A stretch of DNA of 64,000 bases from Oscillospiraceae bacterium (GTDB lineage Bacteria; Bacillota; Clostridia; UBA1381; UBA9506). The position numbers and the translations under genes are program-made. The stretch spans positions 1-64,000 of the forward strand of contig SVJS01000007.1 of the NCBI GenBank assembly GCA_015068855.1, read 5' to 3'. Under the pieces are notes generated by a model. It saw only the letters and a list, made by a program, of their open reading frames with translations, did no database searches and was not told where the DNA came from. The first letter of the stretch is position 1. Every line of letters begins with the position of its first letter. Below are positions 8,011 to 16,887 of this stretch, in pieces.

Positions 8011-8020
8011 AGACATATAA
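8001..8020 (+). repeat. Perfect 10-base tandem duplication at a stop codon
   Basis: AGACATATAA occurs twice in a row. The first copy encodes the last residues and stop of the lipid kinase; the second sits in the spacer just before the AAGGAG ribosome site of the next gene. It is probably a small slippage duplication. Confidence 0.6.
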
Positions 8021-8034
8021 AAGGAGTTTTTTTC

Positions 8035-8811
8035 GTGGATTATAATTATCATACGCACACGGCACGTTGCCATCATGCAACGGGAACGCCCGAAGAGTAT
8101 ATTCAAAATGCGTTGGAGCATGGCATACGCTATATGGGTTTTTCGGAACATCTCCCGTTTCGCTTTCCTGATGGTTCTGAAAGCGACTACCGTGTTTCCA
8201 CAGAGGAGGGTAAGGACTACTGTGTGGAAATTTGCAAGCTGAAAGAACAGTATAAGGACAAAATGGATCTTGCCGTGGGCTTTGAAATGGAATATTATGC
8301 AGAGTATTTTGACGAGATGCTGCAAAACGCAAGGGAATATGGTGCGGAGTATCTGATTTTAGGTCAGCATTTTGTAAGGCCTGAAAACAGTAAACCGGCC
8401 CATTATGTTCTGGTTGAATGCATGCTCGCCAAGGAGCTTAAAGCCTATACAGATGCCGTGATAGCGGGCATGGAGACAGGCGTGTTTACCTATGTAGCGC
8501 ATCCTGATATTTTCAATTTTACAGGAGATAGCGGTTTTTACCGTCGTGAAATGCAGCGGCTTTGCAAAGCAGCGAAAAAGACGGACACGCCGCTTGAAAT
8601 CAACTGCTTGGGCATCCGAGAAAAGCGGAATTACCCGGCTAATGAATTTTGGGCTATCGCAGGGGAAGAGCAGGCGCCCGTCACTATTGGTTTTGATGCT
8701 CATGCTCCTGAGGTTGCCTATGACGGAGCCTCGCTTGAGGTGGCGATGGACATGATTGAGCGCTACGGACTCCACTATATTGGCAGACCGACGCTCAAGC
8801 CTCTGGATTAA
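8035..8811 (+). CDS. PHP-domain phosphatase, histidinol-phosphatase (HisK/HisJ) type
   Basis: Metal-dependent phosphoesterase. The 258-residue protein carries the PHP metal ligands in order: HTHTARCHH (~residues 6-14), GFSEH (~residues 36-40), GFEMEYY (~82-88), GQHF (~112-115), AHPDIF (~156-161) and FDAHAP (~220-225). This layout is that of histidinol-phosphatase of the PHP class (last but one step of histidine synthesis: L-histidinol phosphate to L-histidinol). No other his gene is in the window, so a general phosphatase role is possible. It starts with GTG at 8035 after AAGGAG. Confidence 0.85.
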   Translation: MDYNYHTHTARCHHATGTPEEYIQNALEHGIRYMGFSEHLPFRFPDGSESDYRVSTEEGKDYCVEICKLKEQYKDKMDLAVGFEMEYYAEYFDEMLQNAREYGAEYLILGQHFVRPENSKPAHYVLVECMLAKELKAYTDAVIAGMETGVFTYVAHPDIFNFTGDSGFYRREMQRLCKAAKKTDTPLEINCLGIREKRNYPANEFWAIAGEEQAPVTIGFDAHAPEVAYDGASLEVAMDMIERYGLHYIGRPTLKPLD

Positions 8812-8905
8812 TTTTGTGCACGGATACGTTAAAAAGATTGCGATACATTACGTAGAAGCAAAGCTTTATATTGTGTCATCATCCAAAAGATAAGGAGCGA
8901 TTTTT

Positions 8906-9646
8906 GTGACAGTCAAAGAGAAACTCAACATGGAAATGGAAGATTTGATAACCTACGGCCCTATTACGATTGTGGCCTTTGGGGATAGTGTGACCCATGG
9001 TGCTTTGGCGGGCTGCATTGATTATGAAACGGTGTATTGGAATGTCTTAAAGCAAAAGCTGAATGCCCTTAGGGACTCTATTCCCGTTAACGTGATTAAT
9101 GCGGGCATTGCCGGTCTTGCGGCAGGCAATTCCTTAGGCCGTATGGAGCGCGATGTGCTCAGCCATCATCCCGACCTTGTCATTGTCTGCTTTGGATTAA
9201 ATGACGTTAACGGCGAGCTTGCAGACTACGTGGCTGGTCTTAAAACGATTTTCAAGGCTTGTCAAGATTGCGGCGCAGAGGTTATTTTCATGACACCCAA
9301 CATGCTCAACACCTATGTGGCTGACGATGTCGACCCCAATTTCCGTGACTATGCCGCCGTCACAGCGGAGCATCAGAACAATGGCCGCATGGACCTTTAT
9401 ATGGAATCGGCCATGGCAGCTGCCAAAGAGATGGGCGTAACGGTTTGTGATTGTTACAGCCAGTGGAAAAAGCTGTATGCCGAGGGTGCTGATGTAACCA
9501 AGCTTTTGTGTAACCGCATCAATCATCCCGACAGACCGATGCACAAGCTGTTTGCGGATATGCTTTTTGATTGTATCATGGGCACGGAAACTTTTGAGCC
9601 CAAGGCTCTTGTGAATACGATGTATCAGGAAGAAAAGGCAGAATGA
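8906..9646 (+). CDS. SGNH/GDSL-type hydrolase
   Basis: Esterase or lipase-like enzyme of the SGNH family, 246 residues, GTG start after AAGGAGCG. Block I is FGDSVTHG (~residues 24-31, catalytic Ser), block II Gly is in NAGIAG (~65-70), block III is FGLNDVNG (~97-104) and the C-terminal Asp/His dyad appears to be NHPDRPMH. No signal peptide is visible, so it is probably cytoplasmic. Substrate is unknown; deacetylation of sugars or esters is common in this group. It has its own ~95-base upstream spacer with no clear promoter. Confidence 0.85.
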   Translation: MTVKEKLNMEMEDLITYGPITIVAFGDSVTHGALAGCIDYETVYWNVLKQKLNALRDSIPVNVINAGIAGLAAGNSLGRMERDVLSHHPDLVIVCFGLNDVNGELADYVAGLKTIFKACQDCGAEVIFMTPNMLNTYVADDVDPNFRDYAAVTAEHQNNGRMDLYMESAMAAAKEMGVTVCDCYSQWKKLYAEGADVTKLLCNRINHPDRPMHKLFADMLFDCIMGTETFEPKALVNTMYQEEKAE

Positions 9647-9689
9647 TACAGTCGCGGCGCTTTGCTATGTCAGTTTAGGGAGGGTTACC

Positions 9690-11015
9690 ATGCAACAGCC
9701 CAGAGAGATTGTTCTGCAAATTTTATATGACATTGAGGTCAATAAGGCTTATCTGAACATCAGTTTTCAAAATCACATGGAAAAGGCAGGCCTTTTCGGT
9801 CGTGATGTGGCGTTTGTTAAGGAACTGGTGTACGGCAGTGTTAAGCAGCAGCTTGCGCTGGATGCTTCCATCAGCCGGATGTCCTCCGTTAAACTGCGCA
9901 AATTGGCGCCTTATGTTCTTTGTCTTTTGCGTTTGGGCTTATACCAGATTTTTTATATGGACAAGGTCCCGCAGAGTGCGGCTGTTAATGAAACCGTGAG
10001 TCTGGCGGGTAAATATGCAGGCCGTTCACGCGGCTTTGTCAATGCCATTTTGCGGCGTGCCACCCGTGAGGGTTTAACCCTGCCTGAGGGAGAAAGCAGA
10101 GAGGCCCTTTCTGTGCGTTATTCTCATCCTGCTCCCTTGGTGGAGTGGATGTGTAACACGTTCGGGCAGGCAAAAGCCATCACTATCTTAGAGGCTAATC
10201 AGGAAACACCGCCCCTGTGCCTGCGGACGAATACCCTGAAAACGACCCGCGATGCTCTCCTTGCAGCGTTGCATCAGGCGGGTGTTGCAGCCAAGGCGGG
10301 GAGCTTAAATGATGTGGCTGTTTTGGTGGAGGGCGCAAACATTCAGGGACTTGCAGCTTACGGAGAGGGGCTCTTTACCATACAGGACCAAAGTGCACAG
10401 TTGGCAGCGATTGCTCTGTCCCCCGAGCCGGGACAGTTTGTGATTGATTTTTGTGCCGCCCCCGGCGGTAAAACCACGCATCTTGCCGAACTGATGGAGA
10501 ATCAGGGCGAGATTTTAGCACTGGATGTATATGAAAAACGGCTGCGCTCTGTTACGGAGTCTGCAAAACGCTTGGGGCACAGCATCATTACAACCCGGGC
10601 CGCAGACGGAACAAAATTTACAACAGAGAGAAAAGCCGATAAGATTTTAGTGGACGCCCCTTGCTCGGGCTTAGGGGTTATCCGTCGCCGGCCAGACTTG
10701 AAATATAAGCCGGAGCTGACGGACTTTGAGGGCTTAGAAGCCGTGCAGCTTGCTATTCTGCATCAGGCGGCAGAGGCTTTGCGAGGCGGTGGGGAGCTGG
10801 TTTACAGCACCTGCACCATTAACCCGGGCGAAAACGAGGGCGTTGTCAAGCGGTTTTTGGAAAGTCACTCAGACTTTTCCCTGCAGCCCGTTCTAAGCCC
10901 GCACCTAAGCGATGCTGCCGCACAGACATTACAAACAGGAATGGGAACCTTATATCCCAATCAGGAACAAGGCGATGGCTTTTTCATTGCCAAACTGAAA
11001 AAGGAGCTGTCATGA
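9690..11015 (+). CDS. rsmB: 16S rRNA m5C967 methyltransferase RsmB
   Basis: SAM-dependent methyltransferase acting on C967 of 16S rRNA. The 441 residues comprise an N-terminal NusB-like RNA-binding domain (~1-135, e.g. VPQSAAVNETVSLA) and a C-terminal methyltransferase domain with the SAM motif FCAAPGGKTTHLAE (~252-265). The catalytic cysteines are in VDAPCSGLGV and YSTCTINPGENE. AGGGAGG precedes the ATG. It opens a conserved gene string (rsmB-rlmN-stp-prkC-rsgA-rpe-thiN); the usual priA-def-fmt upstream part is absent and replaced by the SGNH hydrolase. Its stop overlaps rlmN by four bases. Confidence 0.96.
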   Translation: MQQPREIVLQILYDIEVNKAYLNISFQNHMEKAGLFGRDVAFVKELVYGSVKQQLALDASISRMSSVKLRKLAPYVLCLLRLGLYQIFYMDKVPQSAAVNETVSLAGKYAGRSRGFVNAILRRATREGLTLPEGESREALSVRYSHPAPLVEWMCNTFGQAKAITILEANQETPPLCLRTNTLKTTRDALLAALHQAGVAAKAGSLNDVAVLVEGANIQGLAAYGEGLFTIQDQSAQLAAIALSPEPGQFVIDFCAAPGGKTTHLAELMENQGEILALDVYEKRLRSVTESAKRLGHSIITTRAADGTKFTTERKADKILVDAPCSGLGVIRRRPDLKYKPELTDFEGLEAVQLAILHQAAEALRGGGELVYSTCTINPGENEGVVKRFLESHSDFSLQPVLSPHLSDAAAQTLQTGMGTLYPNQEQGDGFFIAKLKKELS

Positions 11016-12052
11016 CAACGAAATTTGATATTTACAGCATGACAAAAGAAGAACTCTGTGCCATGGCGGAAGAGCTGGGCGAAAAGGCCTTTCGCGGAAA
11101 GCAGATTTTTGGTTGGTTATATAGCGGGGCAGACAGCTTTGAAGATATGACAAACCTGCCGAAGAGCTTTCGCCAAAAGTTGGCTGAACGTTGCCTTTTG
11201 TATAAGCCTGTCATTCATTGCAAGCAGGTGTCCCGTGACGGAACGGTTAAATATGCGTTCCGCTTAGCCGATGGCGAAATCATTGAATCCGTTGTGATGT
11301 CCTATCATCACGGATACACCATTTGCGTTTCCACGCAGGCAGGCTGCAATATGGGTTGCCGCTTCTGCGCTACGGCCGTTGGCGGGAAAGCCCGTGATTT
11401 AACGGCGGGCGAAATGCTTGGGCAAATCATGGTGGCGCAGCAGGATTTATCCTGCCGCATCGGCAATGTGGTCCTGATGGGCATGGGCGAACCTCTGGAT
11501 AACTTAGAGCAGGTGCTGCGTTTCATGGCGATAGCCAATCATGAAGAAGGTTTTTGTATCGGTTATCGACATTTTACCTTGTCAACTTGCGGATTATGTG
11601 ATAAAATTAAATTGTTGGCAGACAAAAACCTGCCGATTACCCTGTCTGTGTCGGTGCATTCCCCCTTTAATGAGGAGCGGAGCGCCATGATGCCGGTGAA
11701 TAAAAAATTTCCTCTGGAAATACTCGCACAGACACTTCTTGACTATCAAAAACAAACAGGGCGGCGTATCAGCTTAGAATACGCCCTGATTAAAGATAAA
11801 AATGACAGTCCGGCGCACGCTAAGGCGCTTATGGAGCTGTTTTCAGACCTTTCTTACCATGTGAATGTTATCCCCGTTAACGAGGCGCGTGAGGGCTTTC
11901 ATAAAGGGGATAAAGAGAGTTTGAAGCGCTTTCTGGATTGCTTTACACGGGCCGGGATTGCGGCCACAACCAGGCGGGAATTGGGCGCTGATATCAGTGC
12001 GGCCTGCGGCCAGTTAAAACATCAGGTTAAACAAAAAGAAATAGAAAAATGA
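11012..12052 (+). CDS. rlmN: 23S rRNA/tRNA adenine-C2 methyltransferase RlmN
   Basis: Radical SAM enzyme that methylates A2503 of 23S rRNA and A37 of some tRNAs. The 346-residue protein has the CxxxCxxC cluster motif CNMGCRFCAT (~residues 115-124) and MGMGEPLDN (~156-164). The C-terminal methyl-carrying cysteine lies in SAACGQL (~residue 335), and RRELGADI is also typical. It overlaps rsmB (ATGA), showing translational coupling. Confidence 0.97.
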   Translation: MTTKFDIYSMTKEELCAMAEELGEKAFRGKQIFGWLYSGADSFEDMTNLPKSFRQKLAERCLLYKPVIHCKQVSRDGTVKYAFRLADGEIIESVVMSYHHGYTICVSTQAGCNMGCRFCATAVGGKARDLTAGEMLGQIMVAQQDLSCRIGNVVLMGMGEPLDNLEQVLRFMAIANHEEGFCIGYRHFTLSTCGLCDKIKLLADKNLPITLSVSVHSPFNEERSAMMPVNKKFPLEILAQTLLDYQKQTGRRISLEYALIKDKNDSPAHAKALMELFSDLSYHVNVIPVNEAREGFHKGDKESLKRFLDCFTRAGIAATTRRELGADISAACGQLKHQVKQKEIEK

Positions 12053-12096
12053 TTTGATAAAACAGAGTAAACCGAACATAAAGTAGAGGTGATTTT

Positions 12097-12846
12097 ATGT
12101 TGAAATGGGGAGGCTGTACAGATGTAGGAAAAGCCCGCCCTGTTAACGAGGACGGTTATTATTTTTCCGTATGCAGCGAAGAAACAGAGACGACCTATGC
12201 CATGGTTGCAGACGGTATGGGCGGTCATTTGGCAGGCGAAGTGGCCAGCACAATGGCAATACGGCAAATCAGCGAGCACATTAACGCGCAATATGCAGAA
12301 GAGTTGACCATTGCCGCCACAAAGAAGCTGCTTGTTAAGGCCATTAAGAAAGCCAACAGCGAGATTTATCAAAAAAGCCGTAAAGACATGGCGTATCACG
12401 GCATGGGAACAACGCTAACCCTTTGCTTTACGACAAAAGGGAAGGCCATTGTGGCTCATGTGGGCGATTCCAGGGCTTACCTTATGCGACATGGCGAACT
12501 GCATCAGATTACAACGGATCATTCCTTGGTGCAGGAGCTCTTATCCGGCGGACAAATCACCGAGAAAGAAGCGGCAACCCACCCGCAGAAGAATGTAATC
12601 ACCAGAGCGTTGGGAACGGATGCGGCTGTTGACATTGATTTATATGAATTTGAGCTTACAAGCGGGGATCTTGTCCTGCTGAGCACGGACGGACTGACCA
12701 ATATGTTGCAGGATGCAGAGCTTGTGTCTCTGCTTGCCGAACGTCCCGAACAACCGGTAGAAGAGGCGGCAAAGCATTTGGTTTTGAAGGCCAACGAAAA
12801 AGGCGGCCACGATAATATTACGGCGGTGCTCGGCCGCAGCGAGTAA
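12097..12846 (+). CDS. stp: PP2C-family serine/threonine protein phosphatase
   Basis: Mn/Mg-dependent phosphatase that reverses phosphorylation by the adjacent PASTA kinase. The 249-residue protein has the motifs RPVNEDGYYF (~residues 14-23), VADGMGGHLAGE (~37-48), HVGDSRAYL (~115-123), DGLTN (~193-197) and GGHDNIT (~236-242). It is soluble, with no membrane segment. The pair stp-prkC is a regulatory unit controlling cell wall synthesis, division and germination in Gram-positive bacteria. AGAGGTG precedes the ATG. Confidence 0.96.
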   Translation: MLKWGGCTDVGKARPVNEDGYYFSVCSEETETTYAMVADGMGGHLAGEVASTMAIRQISEHINAQYAEELTIAATKKLLVKAIKKANSEIYQKSRKDMAYHGMGTTLTLCFTTKGKAIVAHVGDSRAYLMRHGELHQITTDHSLVQELLSGGQITEKEAATHPQKNVITRALGTDAAVDIDLYEFELTSGDLVLLSTDGLTNMLQDAELVSLLAERPEQPVEEAAKHLVLKANEKGGHDNITAVLGRSE

Positions 12847-12897
12847 AACTTTTCTCTAAGAGAATGAAGATGGAAAGTACGGAAAGGATTGATATAC

Positions 12898-14682
12898 ATG
12901 ACAAACGGTAACATAATCGGCAATCGTTATGAGATCGTAGAAACCGTAGGCAAAGGCGGCATGGCCATTGTATATAAGGCAAGATGCACAATGCTCAATC
13001 GCTATGTTGCCTTGAAAGTGTTGCGCCCGGAATTTCGGGAGGATAAGGATTTTATCAGTCGTTTTAAGGCGGAGGCGCAATCGGCGGCCAGCCTGTCACA
13101 TCCCAACATTGTGTCCATTTATGATGTCGGACAAGACGGGGACTTAGACTATATTGTTATGGAATATGTTGAGGGCGTAACCTTAAAACAATATATCGAT
13201 GTGCAGGGTATTTTACCCTGGCGTGAGGCTGTTGACTATGCAGCACAGATTAGTGCAGGCCTCGAGCACGCGCACAAAAAAGGCATTATCCATAAAGATA
13301 TTAAGCCGCATAACATTATGATTACGCGGGAAGGAACGCTGAAAATAACCGATTTTGGTATTGCCAAGGTCATGAGTTCCAGCACCATTGCAACGGGAAA
13401 TACAACCATGGGCAGCGTTCATTATTTCTCTCCGGAGCAGGCAAGAGGCGGCTATACGGATTATAAGACAGATATTTATTCTTTGGGCGTTGTTCTCTAT
13501 GAAATGGTAACGGGCCATCTGCCTTTCCAGGGCGACACAGCGATTGCCATTGCCATGCAGCACATTGAAAAAGAGGCAACACCGCCGCGTGAATTGAATG
13601 CAGACATTCCCGAGTCCCTGGAAAATGTGATTCGTCGGGCTATGTGTAAGGACCAGAATTTGCGTTATGATTCCGTGACGCAAATGATGGTTGACCTCAA
13701 AAAAGTGTACACAGGCAGCCCGGTTAGCTATCCTGACCCTGTCAGTGACGATACGACCATCGCACCGAAAATCAAGGGTTACGAAACGGAGATTACCATC
13801 CCTGTTGGTGGAAAGAAGAAACAATCCAAAGGAAGCGTCAAAAAGGACATTTTAGGCGTTATAGCAGGCAGCCTGGCAGGCATCTTAGTTGTTGTGGGTC
13901 TGTTCTTTGTCGGCTACCGCTTTATCGGCCATGGTGGCGGCAATAGCGAAAAAATACAGTTGCCGGATTTTGTGAATCAAACAGTTACGGCAGCCCAAGG
14001 CATGGTTGTTAACAGCAAGATTCAGATTGTTGTTGACAAGGAAGTTGAAAGTGAAACCATTGCTCCGGGCAAGATTATTTCCCAGAGCCCGAAAGCAGGG
14101 AAGATGGTGAACGAGGATGCCATTGTTAAGGTGGTTGTCAGCGCCGGCGGCGGCGAGTTCCCCATGCCTGACCTTGTGAATAAGCATGAGACCAAGGTGC
14201 AGGAACTGCTGCATGAAAAAGGTCTTTCCTTCACATTGACGCCGGAGCCCAGCGATAATATTCCGGCGGGCTATGTTGTCCGTCAGGTGCCCACATCGGG
14301 AACCTATATTGATGGTGCAACCTTTGTAACGGTGTATGTCAGCAGCGGTAAGGAAGATAAACTCGTTGAAGTGCCGAATTTGTTAGGTCTTAGTGAAGAT
14401 GAAGCCAAAGCAGCCTTGTTAGATGCCGGCTTAACATGGGGCAGACTGGTAACGGCAACCAGCGATAAAGCCAAAGGAACGGTGATTGGCCAGTCTGTTG
14501 ACCCGGGCACCAAAGTGGAAGAAAAAACGGCTGTCAGCCTTAAAATTTCAGAGGGCCGCAAGGAAGAGACGCCTCAAACACCTCAGACCCCCGATACCCC
14601 GCAAACACCGGAGAATCCGTCAGGAAACGGTGGCAATCCGCCTATTGTTATCGGACCCCCGAATGCAGGCGGCGCAGAATAG
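12898..14682 (+). CDS. prkC: PASTA-domain serine/threonine protein kinase (PrkC/StkP type)
   Basis: Membrane kinase sensing muropeptides or lipid II. The 594 residues contain a cytoplasmic kinase domain (~10-270: GKGGMAIVYKA P-loop, VALKV lysine, HKDIKPHN catalytic loop, DFGIAK, then TTMGSVHYFSPEQ). A basic linker leads to one membrane segment (~320-345, AGSLAGILVVVGLFFVGY), then three extracellular PASTA repeats (~350-560). The tail is a Pro/Thr-rich wall-type linker (TPQTPQTPDTPQTPE) ending in Gly/Pro. The catalytic loop reads HKD rather than the usual HRD. I chose the ATG at 12898 because GGAAAGGA is correctly spaced; the TTG at 12889 is too close. rsgA starts 8 bases after the stop. Confidence 0.96.
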   Translation: MTNGNIIGNRYEIVETVGKGGMAIVYKARCTMLNRYVALKVLRPEFREDKDFISRFKAEAQSAASLSHPNIVSIYDVGQDGDLDYIVMEYVEGVTLKQYIDVQGILPWREAVDYAAQISAGLEHAHKKGIIHKDIKPHNIMITREGTLKITDFGIAKVMSSSTIATGNTTMGSVHYFSPEQARGGYTDYKTDIYSLGVVLYEMVTGHLPFQGDTAIAIAMQHIEKEATPPRELNADIPESLENVIRRAMCKDQNLRYDSVTQMMVDLKKVYTGSPVSYPDPVSDDTTIAPKIKGYETEITIPVGGKKKQSKGSVKKDILGVIAGSLAGILVVVGLFFVGYRFIGHGGGNSEKIQLPDFVNQTVTAAQGMVVNSKIQIVVDKEVESETIAPGKIISQSPKAGKMVNEDAIVKVVVSAGGGEFPMPDLVNKHETKVQELLHEKGLSFTLTPEPSDNIPAGYVVRQVPTSGTYIDGATFVTVYVSSGKEDKLVEVPNLLGLSEDEAKAALLDAGLTWGRLVTATSDKAKGTVIGQSVDPGTKVEEKTAVSLKISEGRKEETPQTPQTPDTPQTPENPSGNGGNPPIVIGPPNAGGAE

Positions 14683-14689
14683 GAGCCTT

Positions 14690-15565
14690 ATGTTAACAGG
14701 AATCATCGTTAAAGGCATTGGTGGGTTTTATTATGTCACTACCGATGCGGGTTTAATTGAATGCCGTGCCAGGGGGATTTTCCGGAAGCAGGGCCAGCAG
14801 CCTCTGGTGGGGGATAAAGTGCTGATTAAAAGAACGACCGAGGACCCGACAAAGGGAAGCCTGGAAGAAATTTTGCCACGCAAAAATCAGTTTGTAAGAC
14901 CGCCGGTTGCGAACATTGACCAGCTGATTATCACCGTTGCGGCAGGGCAGCCGGAGCCGAACCTTTTGTTGGTTGACCAGCTGACGGTTACGGCGGAAAT
15001 GGCGCATGTTAAGCCCGTCATCTGCATTAACAAAATGGATCTGGATGCCAAAATGGCGGAGGAGCTGGCTTCTGTTTACCGACAGGTGGGATATGAAACC
15101 TTGCTTGTCAGTGCCCGACAAGACTCAGGAACAGATGCCCTACGCCGGATTTTGCAGAATAAAACGACGGCTTTTGCAGGTAATTCCGGTGTTGGAAAGT
15201 CGACGCTTCTCAATTGCATTGGCGGTTCCTTTGGCCTGGAAACAGGCTCTCTCAGCGAGAAAACCCAAAGAGGGCGGCACACCACCAGACACACGGAGTT
15301 ATTTCCCTTGCCGTTTGGCGGGTATGTGTTTGACACGCCCGGCTTTTCGTCCTATGAATCGGTAGGACTCGTGCCGGAAACGCTGGCAGAGTATTTTCCG
15401 GACATTCACAGGCATGCAGATGCTTGTCGCTTTGCCGGTTGTGCGCACATGGCAGAGCCCGATTGCTCCGTTAAGGCGGCGCTGGAGGACGGGCAAATTG
15501 CAAAAGAACGCTATGAAAGCTATTGCACTTTATATACAGAAGCAAAAAAACAAAAAAAATGGTAA
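14690..15565 (+). CDS. rsgA: Small-subunit ribosome maturation GTPase RsgA
   Basis: Circularly permuted GTPase that checks late 30S assembly. The 291-residue protein has an N-terminal OB fold (~1-65). The G motifs occur in permuted order: NKMDL (G4, ~residues 104-108), SARQ (G5), GNSGVGKST (G1, ~164-172), RGRHTT (G2) and DTPGF (G3, ~215-219). A C-terminal zinc knuckle follows (CRFAGCAHMAEPDC). The open frame extends 204 bases upstream inside prkC, but AGGAG ending 5 bases before the ATG at 14690 and the family N-terminus (MLTGIIVKGIGGFYYV) fix the start. Confidence 0.96.
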   Translation: MLTGIIVKGIGGFYYVTTDAGLIECRARGIFRKQGQQPLVGDKVLIKRTTEDPTKGSLEEILPRKNQFVRPPVANIDQLIITVAAGQPEPNLLLVDQLTVTAEMAHVKPVICINKMDLDAKMAEELASVYRQVGYETLLVSARQDSGTDALRRILQNKTTAFAGNSGVGKSTLLNCIGGSFGLETGSLSEKTQRGRHTTRHTELFPLPFGGYVFDTPGFSSYESVGLVPETLAEYFPDIHRHADACRFAGCAHMAEPDCSVKAALEDGQIAKERYESYCTLYTEAKKQKKW

Positions 15566-15599
15566 GGCCCCGTGCCTTATGGAAAGAGGATGTAAGACC

Positions 15600-16247
15600 A
15601 TGGCAATTATTGTAGCACCGTCACTTTTGGCGGCGGATTTTACTAAATTAGAAGAACAAATCAGCGCTGTTGAGGCAGCAGGGGCTGAGTATTTACATTT
15701 GGATGTTATGGACGGTCACCTTGTGCCCAACATTTCCTTTGGCGTTCCCGTGATTGCATCCCTGCGCAAATGCAGTAATATGGTTTTTGATACGCATTTA
15801 ATGATCAGCGAGCCTCACAAATATGTGAAAGCCTTTGCTGATGCAGGTGCTGACATCATCACGATTCATGTGGAATGTGACAGCGATGTTGACAAAACCA
15901 TAGACGAGATTCATGCCCTCGGTAAAAAGGCGGGTCTTGCCTTAAATCCGGATGCGGACTTATCCCGTGCGGTTCCCTATTTTGACAAAATTGATATGCT
16001 CCTCATTATGAGCGTTTATGCAGGTTTTGGCGGACAGAAATACATCATGGATGTGAACGATAAAATCAAGGAAGCCAGAAAGCTTTTAGGCCCTGATTTT
16101 GATATTCAGGTGGATGGCGGCATTTATCTTTCCAATCTGGATGTTCCCGTTTCGGCCGGTGCCAACGTGATTGTTGCTGGTAGCGCTGTTTTTGGCAGCG
16201 CGGATCCGGCACAGGCCGTTCGTGACTTTAAGGCGGCTACGGCATGA
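15600..16247 (+). CDS. rpe: Ribulose-phosphate 3-epimerase
   Basis: Interconverts D-ribulose 5-phosphate and D-xylulose 5-phosphate in the pentose phosphate pathway. The 215-residue TIM barrel starts APSLLAADF, with LDVMDGHLVPNISFG (~residues 32-46, metal-binding Asp), DTHLMI (~64-69), HVE and VDGGI (~172-176). The usual MTVNPGFGGQ loop reads MSVYAGFGGQ, with Tyr-Ala in place of Asn-Pro. It sits between rsgA and thiN as in other Firmicutes and overlaps thiN by four bases. The ATG at 15600 is preceded by GGAAAGAGG. Confidence 0.95.
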   Translation: MAIIVAPSLLAADFTKLEEQISAVEAAGAEYLHLDVMDGHLVPNISFGVPVIASLRKCSNMVFDTHLMISEPHKYVKAFADAGADIITIHVECDSDVDKTIDEIHALGKKAGLALNPDADLSRAVPYFDKIDMLLIMSVYAGFGGQKYIMDVNDKIKEARKLLGPDFDIQVDGGIYLSNLDVPVSAGANVIVAGSAVFGSADPAQAVRDFKAATA

Positions 16248-16864
16248 GGGCCGTTATCATAGCAGGCGGAACCATTTGTGACCCAAGTTTTTACAGGCCC
16301 TTGGTGCAGGCGGATGATTTTGTTATTTGTGCCGACAGCGGCTACATAAACGCAGCTAAAATCGGCATCACGCCTAAGCTCGTCATTGGGGATTTTGACT
16401 CCTCGGAAAGACAGGGCGTCCCCGGGGCGGCCGAAGTACGGGTTTTGCCTGTGGAGAAGGACAGAACTGATTTACATGAATGCATCCTCTGCGCTATCTC
16501 TTATGGCGCAGAGGAAATTTTGTTGTTTGGTGCCGGTGGAACGAGGCTTGACCATAGTCTTGCAGCCATCTCGCTTTTGAAACTGGGTTTAGAGCGCGGC
16601 GTCCGGATTCGTCTGATTGATGAACACAATGAAGCGTTTTTGTTGCAGGGGTCTGTTACCATCCCCAAACGTGAGGGATATAAGCTTTCCCTTTTGCCCA
16701 TCACAAAGGCCTCGGGCATCAGCGCCCGGGGAGTGTATTACCCGCTTAGTGACAGCGAGATGGATTGGGGCAATCCCTACGGCGTCAGCAATGAATTTAC
16801 AGACGATGAGGCGACAATAACAGTCCGTGAGGGCATTTTGCTTGTTATGCTCTGCCGTGATTAA
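16244..16864 (+). CDS. thiN: Thiamine pyrophosphokinase
   Basis: Transfers pyrophosphate from ATP to thiamine to make thiamine diphosphate. The 206-residue sequence has the family motifs CADSGYINA (~residues 29-37), IGDFDSS (~48-54), EKDRTDLHE (~71-79) and GGTRLDH (~99-105). The C-terminal beta domain ends in FTDDEATITVREGILLVM. The start overlaps the rpe stop (ATGA). It closes the conserved rsmB-to-thiN string; a HAD phosphatase follows, which may act on nucleotides or sugars and is not a normal member of the string. Confidence 0.94.
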   Translation: MRAVIIAGGTICDPSFYRPLVQADDFVICADSGYINAAKIGITPKLVIGDFDSSERQGVPGAAEVRVLPVEKDRTDLHECILCAISYGAEEILLFGAGGTRLDHSLAAISLLKLGLERGVRIRLIDEHNEAFLLQGSVTIPKREGYKLSLLPITKASGISARGVYYPLSDSEMDWGNPYGVSNEFTDDEATITVREGILLVMLCRD

Positions 16865-16887
16865 GGGCCTGCATAGGAGAGAATTTG

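Noticed and set aside
8001-8020. Tandem repeat as part of a CRISPR or mobile element.
   Set aside because: There are only two 10-base copies, no spacers and no neighbouring elements.
13213-13824. Open frame of 203 residues antisense to prkC.
   Set aside because: It mirrors the kinase codons, has no start signal and a His/Cys/Asn-rich composition typical of shadow frames.
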